Shown in pieces: positions 49,166-61,224 of a stretch of DNA of 64,000 bases. Source of the DNA: Aplectana chamaeleonis (lineage: Eukaryota > Nematoda > Chromadorea > Rhabditida > Cosmocercidae); assembly GCA_029168955.1 (NCBI GenBank), contig JAPDOI010000193.1:1178001-1242000 (forward strand). Reading direction: 5' to 3'. The notes beneath the pieces are model-generated. The model did no database searches and had not been told where the DNA came from. It saw nothing but the letters and a program-made list of their open reading frames with translations. Position 1 is the stretch's first letter; each line of letters opens with the position of its first letter. The position numbers were made by a program, and so were the translations under genes.

Positions 49166-50955
49166 GTGCGAAATGTTCGCGGAATATTTCTCTAAGGTAT
49201 TTACTCATGACAACGGTGCGACCCCACTATTCTCCTCCCGATGTTCCCAGAAATTGTGCTCCGTCCCTATCAGCTGCGAGGTTGTAATGGGTGCCATAAA
49301 AAAGCTCAATGACAAGATTTCGCTCACCCCCGACTCGGTGCCCTCGTACTTCATCGAAAGGGCTGCTAATGGGTTATGTTACCCTCTCTCGTGCATATTC
49401 AAACATAGTATTGCTCTTGGAACGCTTCCGTCCGCATGGAAAACTGCTATTGTGACCCCGCTTCTGAAAAAGGCACCAGCTGTTCAGGTCTCGAACTATC
49501 GGCCCATCAGTTTAACCTCATCAGTATGCAAAGTTCTCGAAATCATTATCAAAGATTGTGTTCTCTCCCATCTTGCGTCGAATGAACTCCTCAGCCATGC
49601 GCAATATGGTTTTCTGCCTGGTAGATCAACGCTATCTCAGCTGGTATCCTCGTTCCACGACTGGTGTCCGGCTGTGAACGAAAGCTACCAAACTGATGTT
49701 GTGTACATAGACTATGCTAAAGCTTTTGATACAGTCAGTCATCAAAAGCTACTTCTGAAACTTCAAGGCTACGGCATTTCTGGTGACATTTTAAAATGGT
49801 TGAATTCCTTTCTGACACCTCTTGACTTCATAGTAAAAATTGGCAACTTTTGTTCTCATCCTTGCCCAATCGTCAGCGCTGTTCCCCAGGGTAGCGTTCT
49901 GGGTCCTTTGCTTTTCCTCATTTATGTGAACGACATTTCTGACGGATTGTCGAGCACATGCAAGCTTTTTGCTGATGATCTGAAGATATATCGTCCCCTT
50001 CGCAACCCCGCCATCGATTTTCACGAGCTTCAGTGTGACCTGAACCGGCTTTCTAATTGGTCCAAGCTATGGCAGCTAAAAATATCTGAAGAAAATGTAG
50101 CTTGTTCCATATAAATTTCCAACATGAGTGCTTTCTACGCCTAAACGATGTTGCGCTTCCCGTACGCGAGACTGTCAGTGATCTTGGTGTGCTTATTAGC
50201 ACCGACCTTAAGTGGGAATCCCACTGCAAGGAAATCTCTAAGAAAGCTTCTCGTGTGGCAAATTGCATCCTGAGATCTCTGCAACACCCATGTCTCGAAC
50301 ATTACAGGAAAGCATACATTGTCTACTGCCGACCGCTCTTGGAATACTGTACGCAGGTCTGGTCACCATCTTCTGTCGAGGATGATGAAGTAATTGAAAA
50401 CGTGCAAAGGCGGTACTCAAAACGCGTTTTTGTCAAAGTATTTCCTACGCGAGAAGTACCAGACTATACGGCAAGGCTTGAAATGTTGGGGATCGAAACC
50501 CTAAGATATCGGCGAACCGAGTTCGATTTACACTTATGTTATAAAATCGTTAACGGTCTTTGCGACATCCCATTTGAGAGTGTTTTCGTGTTCACCAGCC
50601 GCTGTACTCGCTCCCGCCAGCACGCATGTAGATTTACGTCGAAGTCCAACGTGCTGCATTCCTTTGCATTTAGAGTCATCCCAGTTTGGAACAAATTACC
50701 TTCAGAGATCGTTGAGGCCGCGCATTTTCCGATTTTCAAAAGCAGGCTGTCTCATTTCAACCTCAGGTCATTGCATGGGGTCGATGGCCAAGCCTTGAAT
50801 TCAGGGTGCTCTTATTCGTACGAGTGTTTTCTTTGCCTACAATTTTGTTTGCCTGCATGTCCAGGCTGTCTTGTTTAAACCTATCTCACATACATTTTCT
50901 ATGTTTCTTTGTCGCCAGATAAAGCTATTGAATTGAATTGAATTGAATTGTAAAG
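49166..50955 (+). mobile_element. CR1-like LINE, copy 2 (5' truncated)
   Basis: It begins at sequence equal to 28793 of copy 1 (GCGAAATGTTCGCGGAATAT) and ends in (TTGAA)n at about 50950. Over most of its length it differs from copy 1 at only a few positions. It encodes the RT without endonuclease, so it is a dead-on-arrival copy. Confidence 0.9.
49173..50878 (+). pseudogene. CR1 copy 2 reverse transcriptase (one frameshift)
   Basis: The first frame (49173-50114) holds MFAEYFSKVFTHDNGAT, NYRPISLTSSVCKVLEI, YIDYAKAFDTVSHQKLL, VPQGSVLGPLLFLIYVNDIS and KLFADDLKIYR. A single-base deletion at about 50093 (GAAAATG against GAAAAATG in copy 1) shifts it to the second frame (50102-50878), which runs open to the natural end VIPVWNKLPSE, SRLSHFNLRSLHGVDGQAL and PACPGCLV. 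Copy 2 is continuous where copy 1 is broken (about 30206), so each copy shows the intact state of the other's lesion. Confidence 0.9.
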
Positions 50956-51265
50956 AGGGGGGGCATCATATTTTTTTTTGGGATGTTCAGAAAAACTGTT
51001 TTTGTTGGTGCACCCTCACCTTACCGCTCAATTTAAGAAACCCCTATGAAACGAGTTAGAAAAGTCTTCAGCGGTTACAAACATGGATTTTAAAATGTCA
51101 TCGGAAGAACAATAACTGGTATGAATTTCATTGGAAACGACGTTGCCGAACAGTACAACGTTGTCATTTCCTAGTGAGTTCCTTCAGAAGGTTCCGCATG
51201 GCGTAAGCCTCCACAACGATTCGAGCCATAATTAAGCTTTTTTGGATAGAATACGCTAATTTATA

Positions 51266-51410
51266 ACATCGGCGTGGATCGTGGAGAGACTTTGCGTTCA
51301 CTGTTGAAGGTTGGCGCAAACTTGGTGCACCTATGTTATAGCATATAGCACCGAGTTTGTGCCAACCTTCAACAGTGAACACAAAGCCTCTTCACGATCC
51401 ATGCCGACGT
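51266..51410. mobile_element. H-family hairpin MITE, copy 3 (145 bp)
   Basis: Same length and ends as the copies at 20172 and 39037; the arms contain GTTCACTGTTGAAGGTTGGC and its inverse. TA precedes it; AA follows, so one flank is altered. Confidence 0.85.
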
Positions 51411-51413
51411 AAC

Positions 51414-52247
51414 ATGACAGACATCAACTTGAGAAGAATCATAGGAGTCTCATATAGTACTGTGCAGAAGGTTCTCTGCCAACGCGTTGCTAGACGCCTC
51501 CGAGGGCGCGGCCTGAAACGCCGCCCCATTCCATGTAGCGGTAAACTACGAGTTTCGGCTACGATAGCTAAAACCCGCATATTCTTGTGTCGAGGCTACG
51601 AGGGTGCAAGTTCTGCGCGTATTCTACGTAAAAACGAAGGCTAAATTGGAAACATTTATCTCTCTGATGCTAAACCCGTATATTCTCGCTATAATTTTGT
51701 AGCGAGAATCTACGAATTTAGCGAAAGCCTGTGTTTAACTGCAATCTCAAACCTGCGTTGGCTGCGCGGAACGCAGGGATGCGGTTCGAACAGTGTTGGC
51801 CCAGTCAACCCACGGATAACGTGACACTCTGTGGGTGGTCGTGGAGGGTGACCCCGTGTCGCTCTCTGGAAGACCTTGCTAGGGATAATTTTGGCCGCTG
51901 GGATGCTGCAGGCTGTGGTGAGGAAACGGCGATGCGCTGGGTCGCAGCGGGGATCGCCTTTCTAGAACGGATCAAGACTGGGTGGGTCGATCGACCGAGT
52001 GCTGCAACGAGAATTTGAGTAGAATATTCGGGTGCTGTAGCGAGAATTTACGTAGAATATGCGGACGCTCTAGCTAAAATTTCACCAACTGAGGCTAAAC
52101 TTGCCGTAATTTACGTAAATTCTAGTGTCAAAATCAGACTAGGTGCCTCCGAAACTCTAGGCGTTTCTGGTTTCCGTGTGAGGCATCTAGATACGCGTTG
52201 GCGGAGAATTAATAGTGTCTGGTTTCTAACAGGTCATCACTCTCTTC
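51414..52247 (+). other. Unassigned region with a short Arg-rich ORF and TAGCGAGAAT repeats
   Basis: From ATG 51414 a frame of 77 codons (MTDINLRRIIGVSYSTVQKV...RVARRLRGRG) resembles a helix-turn-helix followed by a basic stretch. It is too short and lacks any catalytic domain; call uncertain. Further on, TAGCGAGAAT(T/C)TACG units recur in both orientations (51690-51720, 52005-52080). The 95-codon ORF 51731-52018 has no recognised domain. Confidence 0.3.
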
Positions 52248-52392
52248 TATGTATAGTTGTACAATTTCGAAAAAAATGTCGAACGAACGCAAATCGAAAA
52301 AAAATTCGTTCGACAAAATTTCGAACGAACGAAAAATTTCGAAAAACCTTTCGGAAAATTTTCGAAAATTTCGTTCATGTACAACTATACTG
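52248..52392. mobile_element. Short MITE with ends GTATAGTTGTACA and TTCGAAA core
   Basis: GTATAGTTGTACA and its perfect inverse TGTACAACTATAC bound about 120 bp of TTTCGAA(A/C)GAACG units. The ends recall the TATAGTTGTGCT edges of the TTCGAATA arrays at 13965 and 15775. Confidence 0.7.
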
Positions 52393-52472
52393 TCTTCTTC
52401 TATACTTTAAATAATTTCTTATTGTAAGATATTCCTCTAACGTGTTTCCAAGGCTTGACATCTGAGCCTATG

Positions 52473-54048
52473 CTCTGAGAGTTTTAGCCGAGAAGTAGCC
52501 GCGTAATAGCCGCGAAATGCCTGTTGGCCGCGTAATAGCCGGGAAATAGCCGCCAAATAGCGCTGGCGGCGATATGACCGCGAAATAGCCGCTAAATAAT
52601 GCTGGCCGCGAAATAGCCGCCAAATAGTTCTCGCCGCAAAATAGCCGTGAAATAGCCGCCAAATATGTGGTGTGCTTGAATCCAGTTCAGTTTAGCTTAG
52701 TTGAGCTTAGTTGATTTATGTGCGGTCTATGCGATGGCGAACTTCCTAATGCTGCTGAGCCATGCCCTACTCCGGAATACTACGGGTAAAATCGAGTTTT
52801 TTGATCACCCATTATTACTGCATCCTCCTATGGGCGTATTCTTGTAGGCATACCGGGCGAAGATCAACCATTGCAGAAATGTGCTTTATAGCCACATACG
52901 ACGTAATGAGTCAGCCGAAATAACTCTTCGATACATAATTTGATGGGTTTTCAAGTATCATGGATCTATTCACAATCGAACGCTCATAAGTTCGGATGAT
53001 AGCAGGATATCGGCGTACTTTATAGTATGCACGCCTCATATTTCTCTCATTCTCTCCTCTGATTACCAGAATTTTTCTTCTCAGTAGAGCATGGAGTTAT
53101 CTGTCGAATTCGGCATGCATGTAGTGAAGATTCAAGCCATTGTCCATATCGATGGTTTCACATGCAGTTCCCAGACAAGGTACGGACCCTACGATTACTT
53201 CCGGTGCAAAACTGGTTGAGGGGGGCCACTCGAAAAAATGAAATGATTCATGCATGAAAATGAAAATTTCTGCTGATACCAGATGCCTGATAGCGTTATA
53301 AGTAGGTGTATTCATGGAAACTCTCATGAAAAGTTTTCACGGACTGCTTCGATTTCTGAAAGTGGTATCATTCATGTTTAAATTGAACCCTAAGCCCCCC
53401 CCAGCTAGTTTTGCACCTCACTTCCTACATTTTATCATGTTCACATCTGTTTACATCTGATTAAACCGTAGGCTATCGAATGAGATCTGCAGGCCATGAA
53501 CGTCGACGAAACGTGGAAATGAGAAAATCCACAGCCTGGTCTTTTCCGTTTCCGATTTCCGTTTCCTGCGTTTTGACCATTTTTGTTCCGTCTCCAAAAA
53601 TTATGAAAAAAATTTCGCACAGCCCTAGCCTTGATGGATATAAGCCCTGTGTTGCGGTTCAACTAACAGAACGCAAAGAGACCTCAATATTGTCTTTGGA
53701 TGTCTTCTTACGGAACACATGACAACAGTTATGATTGACGGTATTGTTGTCTGTAACTGTGAATGAAGGTAAGACCGGCAATAGAAGTTCGCCACCCCAT
53801 TTCCAGATTGGTGGCTTAGTAGAGAGCACCAGTTGCCGGAAAGTAGCCGAGAAATAGCCGAGGAATAGCCCACCAGGCTCTGCAGCAGCTCCTGGTGGGC
53901 TATTTCTCGGTTATTTCGCGGACAACATGGCCGCAGCCGAGCATTGGCTGCGAAATAGCCGAGGAATAACCGAGAAATAGCCCACCAGGAGCCGCTGCGG
54001 AGCCTGGTGGGCTATTTCGCGGCCATATCTCGGCCAAAACTCTCAGAG
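52473..54048. mobile_element. Foldback element with CGCGAAATAGCCG repeats (1.58 kb)
   Basis: The termini CTCTGAGAGTTTTAGCCGAG and CTCGGCCAAAACTCTCAGAG are inverted. Next to each end are arrays of the short unit CGCGAAATAGCCG (52490-52670; 53835-54020). The right array contains two strong hairpins built on CCACCAGG...CCTGGTGG. The interior contains a K-family element (53208-53427) and no coding motif. Confidence 0.75.
53208..53427. mobile_element. K-family inverted-repeat element, copy 2
   Basis: The ends GTGCAAAACTGGTTGAGGGG and CCCCCCCAGCTAGTTTTGCAC match the element at 4450-4981. It is shorter than copy 1 and nested in the 52.5-54.0 kb foldback. Confidence 0.7.
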
Positions 54049-54407
54049 TCACTTATCTCTCACAAGACTGCCAACAGAGGATCAGTTTCAGAAAATCTTA
54101 CGGAAATCATTCAGGCATGGAAAACACATAAAGTTTTTGCCCCTTGTGCAAGCTAAAGCCTTTTGCATTTAAGAAGCTGTATAGGAACATGAGGGGGTTT
54201 ACGAGTGATCAGAGGCACATGTGGAACAGGTGAAAAACGATGTGAAAATGGCTGAATTTAAAAAACTGCACCACATTTCCCTGTAATACTTGCGGTCTTC
54301 GGAGCATTGACAACCCGGCGCGCGGGGTGTCCGAGTCAGTATGATGAGCGCAGAGGACGAAAAGAGAGGCGCTGCCAGCCGGCCTGGCACTCTCTCGGTC
54401 GGCCAAA
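54049..54407. other. No supported gene
   Basis: Both strands have short open frames; none with a recognisable domain. Confidence 0.35.
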
Positions 54408-54833
54408 GTGCAAACTGGCTATCTGTGCGACTCCGAGGAGAGGGATCATTTACTTCCGCTGTACAGTATAGGGATGGGAGCAATCCTAGTTTGGGAGGCA
54501 GGGGGGGCACTCAGCATTCCAAATAGGAGTGACAGATGCAGCTTTCAGATGTCTGAGGCTCTAAGTAGAGTCTCTAGGAAGGCGATTTCTGATAACGCGA
54601 TCAGTTATCTGATGCGAATGACTTTCGAGCAGCCCCACTTAAAGGCAGTGTTCACGATGAAAAAAGTTTTCGAAATTCCACTAGGATTGGATAGTGGAGG
54701 GACACTCTGTAACGTTAACGTCGAAAGAACGCATGAAAACGAGCCAGGAAGAGCCTCAAAAGAGCCCGAAGTTGCAACTTCGAGCGCATTGAAAACCCCA
54801 AAAGCGCATCACACGCCCACCGACATGAACTAA
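54408..54833 (+). CDS. Hypothetical ORF, 141 codons
   Basis: Plus-strand frame with SDRCSFQMSEALSRVSRKAI, MRMTFEQPHLKAVFTMKKVF, and a Lys/Glu/Ser/Thr-rich end (EPEVATSSALKTPKAHHTPT). No family recognised. About 35 bp inside it (AAAGGCAGTGTTCACGATGA) recur inverted at about 55098-55134, which suggests repeat origin for part of it. Could be chance. Confidence 0.2.
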   Translation: MQTGYLCDSEERDHLLPLYSIGMGAILVWEAGGALSIPNRSDRCSFQMSEALSRVSRKAISDNAISYLMRMTFEQPHLKAVFTMKKVFEIPLGLDSGGTLCNVNVERTHENEPGRASKEPEVATSSALKTPKAHHTPTDMN

Positions 54834-55387
54834 TGAATGCTCGATATCGTGAGATGAGCCATGATTTTCAATCATTAGCCCCGTTCTTCCCTTCATTCTC
54901 AGCTTCTCTCTTTACTCAGGTGAGCTCGCATAGATCGGCTGCAAAAGACGGAAGTTACAAGCCTCGGACAACTCGTCCACCATGATTCCATAGCTCAATC
55001 TTTGATGGACCATAACTCCGTTCCCAGAAGGTCTTGTACGATTTCATAGACATTTTTGGAATCAGCATGGGGCCGTTTTCAAGATAGGCGGGGAAACAGA
55101 AAAACGATTTTCATCGTGAACACTGCCTTTAAAAAGGTTGACACCCAGGAACGAATCTCTAGAGTATTCAATTCTTAAATTTATCCGCTGAAAGGCGTTG
55201 TAGGCTGTGCTTTTTCCATAGGTTGGTACAGGAGAATCGGTTAACAAGTTGGTTACTTACTTATTACCAAATCAATCCAGAAGGTCGTTTTATAACAGTG
55301 CGAAGATGCGAAGCTGACGTTTTTCAAAAAAAAATTCAGCTGTAAAAATGGTGAAACTTTCTCGAGGTCACACTTCTAACTAAATGG
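54834..55387. other. No supported gene
   Basis: Contains the inverted partner (55098-55134) of 54637-54669. Otherwise AT-rich without features. Confidence 0.35.
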
Positions 55388-55565
55388 GTTACCCCAAGTT
55401 GAATCATTTCGACGGTGGCTGAAACGCTTCAACAAAAAGGAACGTCAGGTGAATGGAGTGGGTAAGTCTACTAGGAATTGAACATATTTTTTGAGGACGA
55501 TTTTCGTAGATACAATTTTCAAGTCCCCGAAACGAACCGTTGGGTTAGTCCACATGAAAATGCCC
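55388..55565 (+). CDS. Candidate exon pair, unknown product
   Basis: A frame VESFRRWLKRFNKKERQVNG ends near 55460 at a strong donor (GGAGTGG|GTAAGT). After a 48-nt gap with a good acceptor (TTTTCGTAG) it continues in phase as DTIFKSPKRTVGLVHMKMP and stop. In another frame the second piece reads NFQVPETNRWVSPHENALGF with a hydrophobic stretch. The 5' border of the first exon is unclear. No family recognised. Confidence 0.3.
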
Positions 55566-57449
55566 TAGGCTTCTCGAAGAAGGACTTCTACTTGGCAGAG
55601 AATGTTTATGCTTTAGTAATTGCACTTGCCACTGCTTTTTCACTGGTTTACTTTTCTGAACAGCAGAATGAAACCGTTTGTGGGATTTTACTAACATCAT
55701 GTCTTTTTTTCAAAAGTATGTATTGAGTGCCTTTTTTGGTACTAGAATAGAACTTAAGAAACAAAGTCATTTCTAAAGCTACAAAGTGCTTATATGAAGA
55801 ATAACAAAACTGTCTTATTTTGCGAGTAAAAGTTTCAGCCACGGGAATCAGTTCTCGAGAAATATTAATACTTTTTTCGTGGATTCATCCACTCCACTTC
55901 CCTATTCCTCTTTATTTTTTGTTGGGACGCTTCTGTAAGCACCGAATCACATTTGCTTAAAGATCCCCTTTCTGTAGAACTTACTTTACTTGTCCTTTAT
56001 CGCAACTATTTACCAGAGTATACATCAAAACCCCAATCATCATAGAGATGCCTGTCGATGGCACAGTAGTAGTGTCTTTTTCTTTGCGTCTCCGGCGCAA
56101 GAAAAGGAATGGAGAGCGCAGCAAGCGCGAGGGAAAGTGGGCGCGGCATGCTTGGTTGTCAATGGTACCGCAACCAATACTAGCGAGAAAACCTATCATT
56201 CGGCGAGCGGTTTAAAGAAGACGGAGGGGTATAGCTTAGGTTGCTAGGATGAGTCCGCGCGGAGTAAGCAGCGGAGCGGTTGGTGATGGCAAAATATAGC
56301 AGTCAGTGGTAAGGAGATTCTGAAATGATAAGCCCGATAAGCCTTGCTTCGACGGGCTCAAAATGAGCGGCCTAGGCTATGGCCCGTAGTAAACCCACCA
56401 CTAAGTCAGGATCATCTGAATAAGTGATAAGACGGGCCCGAAACGATTCAGACAGGGCCCAGACGAGTCCGAAATCGTATCGAGCGATGGATTGCATTGA
56501 AGCGGTCGGTCTTGCAAAGCCATGATGATGAGGACTCGATAATACCTGTGATGATAAGAACAACCGGCCATTATTCTCTACGTGGTCGTTCACGAATCGA
56601 TCAACTCCATGCTCCGTTTCTCAATAAATGAAATGCTGTTTGTTTCGTGGAAACTCATATCGATACTGATGCATTGATAAGCCGATATCTCTGCTGAATT
56701 ATTTAAGTTACTCCTTTGCTCCTTAGAAGAGTCTCGAGCGCACTCCTGACATGGCACGCTGTTTCTTTCCTCTCTAGCCAAGAAGTCAGTCAGATCTGAC
56801 TGAGTGATTCAGCTTGTCTTGTTTTTTGCAGACTTTCTCTACTTAGCCTAGGTCGCTATCCTACAACACGTACGTCTGAAATAAGTGCGGCTCATCTGAA
56901 TGCTTTTCAGAACATGGATTCAGTCAGGCCAAACCGAATTTTTCGCCGGCTTTATTACGGGCCTATATGTTTCAAAAATCGCTATGCTCCAATTCCCACG
57001 TTAATGGCGACCTAATAGTAAGGCCGAAACTACTCCACTACCGTCCTCGAGATGAAAGATGGCAAAGAAACACCAGGAGTCAAAGAAGAATTGCAGCCGG
57101 TTGGCAGAATACACTCTTCACAAGATCACATAAACATTTCGTATATGTGGGTGAAAAAAATGATCAGGATGACCTTTGGGCATTGGAGGAGGACCAGTTC
57201 TGACTAAAAATTAGGTATCTTCCCAATTCTGAAGGTTCTGACGCTGATGTATCAAAGTGCGAAAAGTGTTCAGATTAGGTATATCTGGGTAAGCGGTGAT
57301 AATCAGCTATATGAAACAAAGATATAGTAACACTATAATGAAGATAACACAACAAAATTATAATATTATTATTATCCCAAAAATAATACCAAGTTGATTT
57401 GCTCTGTACTCGAAATGCACGCTGCTCTGAATCATAATCAGTTGCCAAT
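55566..57449. other. Gene-poor stretch
   Basis: Several short ORFs on both strands without domains, AT-rich, with no repeat recognised by eye. Confidence 0.4.
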
Positions 57450-58107
57450 TCCTGAAAGTTTAGGTTCCTGGCAAAAGTGAAGATTTGGCATGGCCATTTT
57501 TTCGAAGAATTAGAAATATACTCAGGTAAAACGGGAAGGTAAAGAGAAATGAAAAAAAAGTTTCGAAATACTTGAGAACGATTTGGCGTAGAATATTTTG
57601 TTTTTCGGGAAATGAAGTGAAATAGTTGAAAGTATGATTTGGCAGTCGAGTTTGAACCAGCTATTGATAAGAGTTATGCAAAACGAGAGATCGCCTTGTC
57701 TGTGCTTATCCGTAGAGCATATCAAAGCGAAATCACGCGTGAAATGGGAAGCATCAAAACTTTTTCGGGAGCTGTAATGCGGCGGTCTTCACGTATTAGG
57801 TGAAGTAAAATCAACACGCGTGATTTCGCTTTGATATGTTCTACGGATAAGCACAGACAAGACGATCTCTCGTTTTGCACAACTCTTATCAATAGCCGGT
57901 TCAAACTCGACTGCCAAATCATACTTTCAACTATTTCACTTCATTTCCCGAAAAACAAAATATTCTACGCCAAATCGTTCTCAGGAATATTTCGAAACTT
58001 TTTTTTCATTTCTCTTTACCTTCCCGTTTTACCTGAGTATATTTCTAATTCTTCGAAAAAATGGCCATGCCAAATCTTCACTTTTGCCAGGAACCTAAAC
58101 TTTCAGG
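57450..58107. mobile_element. Foldback element with about 297-bp arms
   Basis: The left arm 57450-57746 and right arm 57813-58107 are nearly perfect inverses (for example CTGAAAGTTTAGGTTCCTGG against CCAGGAACCTAAACTTTCAG, and AAAGCGAAATCACGCGTG against CACGCGTGATTTCGCTTT). A 66-bp loop separates them. The near-identical ORFs in both arms (57522-57725 minus; 57831-58148 plus) result from this symmetry. Confidence 0.85.
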
Positions 58108-58179
58108 AATTTCATTTATTTTTCCGAAAGGTTTCCTTTCTAACATGATTTATGCCTGGTGGTGTTAGATGAAAGTAAA

Positions 58180-58470
58180 CCCAGTGATGTCCTGCCCCCA
58201 CCCTTCTATGACGTCCTTCGCACTCCAACTGATGTCCTGCACACCTCTCTGATGTCCTGCACACTTTCTATGACGTCCTGCACACTCCCCACTAATGTCC
58301 TGCGCACATTCTGTTACATCTTGCACACTCCCACCGATGCCCTGCACACTTTCTACGGCGTTCTGCGCACACCCATTTGGGTCCGGCACTTTCTACGGTG
58401 TCCAACGCACTCTCATTTGGGTCCCACACACTTTATACGGCGTTCTGCGTACGCCCATTTGGGTCAAGCA
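58180..58470. repeat. 21-bp degenerate tandem repeat (ancestral part of the minisatellite)
   Basis: Units such as TGATGTCCTGCACAC(C/T)T(T)CT and CGATGCCCTGCACACTTTCTA repeat at about 21 bp. Toward 58370 they change into the 42-bp form. It is followed by a 250-bp non-repeat spacer whose ends (about 58468-58510 and 58722-58765) are inverted copies. Confidence 0.75.
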
Positions 58471-58744
58471 CGCTTATGCCGATCATTTTCCGCAGGGCTA
58501 CCATTACCCTCCTTCAAAAAATTTCTGAGTGTCAGCTTGCATATGAGCACATCGTAATAGCCAACAAACGTGTTTGCACAATGTCGACCTCCTCAGCCAC
58601 TTCCCGGCGGCTTCTCGAAGAGAACGGTGTGTGAATGAATGCATACCGCTCCTCTGCCCTTTATACCCCGCATGTTATGAGCCTGTGTTATCGTTCGTTA
58701 TCATGTTTTGCACAAGAATGGTTACGGTAACCCTGCGGAAAAAA

Positions 58745-60440
58745 TGATCCGCATGGGCGTGCTTCTATTTGGGTCCCGCACACTTTCTACGGCGTCCGGC
58801 GCACTCCCACTTGGGTCCCGCACGCTTACGGCGTGTGGCGCACTCTCATTTGGGTCCCGCAAACTTTCTACGGCGTCCGGCGCACTCCCACTTGAGTCCC
58901 ACACACTTTCTACGGCGTCCGGCGCACTCCCACTTGAGTCCCGGGCACGCTTTCTACGGCGTCCGGCGCACTCCATCTTGGGTTCCGCATGCTTTCTACG
59001 GCGTCCGGCGCTCTCCCACTTGAGTACCGCGCGCTTTCTATGGCGTCCGGCGCACTCCCACTTGGGTCCCGCACACTTTCTACGGCATCCGGCGCACTCT
59101 CATTTGGGTCCAGCACGCTTTCTACGGCGTGTGGCGCACTCTCATTTGGGTCCCGCACGCTTTCTACGGCGTGTGGCGCACTCTCATTCGGGTCCCGCAC
59201 ACTTTCTACGGCGTCCGGCGCACTCCCACCTGAGTCCCCCACACTTTCTACGGCGTCCGGCGCCCTCCCACCTGCGTCCCGCACACTTTCTACGGCCTCC
59301 GACCCTCTCTCACTTGGGTCCCGCACACTTTCTGCGGCGTCCGGCGCACTCTCATTTGGGTCTCACACAATTACTACGGCGTTTTTGCGCACACCCATTT
59401 GGGACCCGCACACTTTATACGGCGTCCGGCGCACTCCACGTGGGTCCCGCACACTTTCTACGGCGTCCGGCGCATTCTCATTTGGGCTCCGCAAACGTTC
59501 TACGGCGTCCGGCGCACTCTCATTTGGGTCCCGCACACTTTCTACCGCGTCGGGCGCACTCCCACTTGGGTCCCGCACGCTTTCTACGGCGTGTGGCGCA
59601 CTCTCATTTGGGTCCCGCCCACTTTCTACGGCGTCCGGGGCACTCCACCTGAGTCCCGCACACTTTCTACGGCGTCCGGTGCACTCCTTCGGGTCCCGCA
59701 CGCTTACGGCGTTCTGCGCACGCCCATGTGGGTCCACGCACACTTTCTACGGCGTCCGGCGCACTCCCACTTGGATTCCTGCATGCTTTCTACGGCGTGT
59801 GGCGCACTCTCATTTGAGTCCCGCACACTTTCTACGGCGTCCGGCGCGACGGCCATGTGGGTCCTGCACACTTTCTACGGCGTCCGGCGCACTCACTTGG
59901 GTCCCGCATGCTTTCTACGGCGTGTGGCGCACTCTCATTTGGGTCCCGCACACTTTCTACGACGTCCGGCGCACTCCCACTCTGAGTCCCGCACACTTTT
60001 CTATGTCGTCCGGCGCATCCCACTTGGGTCCGCACACTTTCTACGGCGTCCGACGCTCTCATTTGGGTCCCGCACACTTTCTACGGCGTGCGGCACACTC
60101 CCACGTGGGTCCCGCAAACTTTCTACGGCGTCCGGCTCAGTCCCACTTGGGTCCCGCACGCTTTCTACGGCGCGTGGCGCACTCTCATTTGGGTCCCGCA
60201 CACTTCCTACGGCGTCCGGCGCACTCCCACTCTGAGTCCCGCACACACTTTATACGGCGTGCGGCACACTCCCACGTGGGTCCCGCACACTTCCTACGGC
60301 GTCCGGCGCACTCCCACTCTGAGTCCCGCACACTTTATACGGCGTGCGGCACACTCCCACGTGGGTCCGCACACTTTCTACGGCGTCCGGCGCACTTTCA
60401 TTCAGGTCCCACACACTTACTACGGCGTTCTGTGGCGCAC
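58745..60440. repeat. 42-bp minisatellite, about 40 copies
   Basis: The consensus unit is CGGCGTCCGGCGCACTCCCA followed by CTTGGGTCCCGCACACTTTCTA. Each unit is two 21-bp halves (GTCCGGCGCACTCCCACTTGG and GTCCCGCACACTTTCTACGGC). As 42 is divisible by 3 and the unit has no stop in several frames, long repeat-coded ORFs appear on both strands (for example 58989-60446 plus). The 14-residue periods differ by frame (GPAHFLRRPAHSHL in one, SRTLSTASGALSFG in another). Small indels move the open frame along, so a real protein is unlikely. Confidence 0.92.
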
Positions 60441-61224
60441 TTCTGAGTCACACGGTGCCGCGTTCCGAAAGTACTTCCGAGATCCTGCCGTATTGATTGA
60501 AGCGTTGCCCCGTCAAATCCTGAGTAAAAGCCTATCAGTAACGGTGTTTATTTCACTAGTTCATTTTTACGAATAAGTAAACGTCGGATGGTTTATAATA
60601 ACATGTTTACGTGTTTTTGTCTTTCCTGACCGTCAATTTTGAGGTTCCACAAAATTGAGCAACCAACTTCAAATTTTGACAGGAGCTAGTGCAAACAAAA
60701 CCAGCTCCTGACCAAAAATGAGCTCTCTAGCTCAACGATCAGTGTTCCAACAAGATCGTGAACGCCAACTGAAAAAAAAAAGGAGATGAACATTTTTTCG
60801 ACCAAAATGACGTGGTTTTGACACTTTTTCTCGAATCTCAGGTAACCATTTCAGACCATTTTTTCAACAGTTATTCACCTTTCTAAAGTATATTGAATGC
60901 AAAAAGAACGGTTTTCACACGTTTACTCTGGACCCTGATACCGAGATCAGGGGGTTGCGCGATGGCGAATCAAAGCCAAATCTGGTGAGCGCTTCGCGCT
61001 CACCACAATACTTGAGGTGAAATGATTCCTTATGTTCGTTACACCACCTCAAATGATGGAAGGAAACGAGAGCATGTGAATGATTACGCATTCGGCTCCC
61101 ACCCTGACATCCAACTGAAACAAAGGTAAGCGTGCTCTAATTGCGACGCCGCGATGCGGCCGCGGCGTGTAGTGAGCCACAGCCCAAGGCCATGTAGTAT
61201 TTTTCCTCCCGTGTTCTTCACACT
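60441..61224. other. No gene; one perfect short hairpin
   Basis: GGTGAGCGCTTCGCGCTCACC at 60984-61004 is a 9-bp perfect stem. The rest is AT-rich without recognisable features. Confidence 0.45.

Noticed and set aside
58989..60446. 485-codon ORF of 14-residue repeats as a real repeat protein
   Set aside because: A 42-bp minisatellite gives similar open frames in several registers and on the other strand. Frame changes along the array argue against selection.
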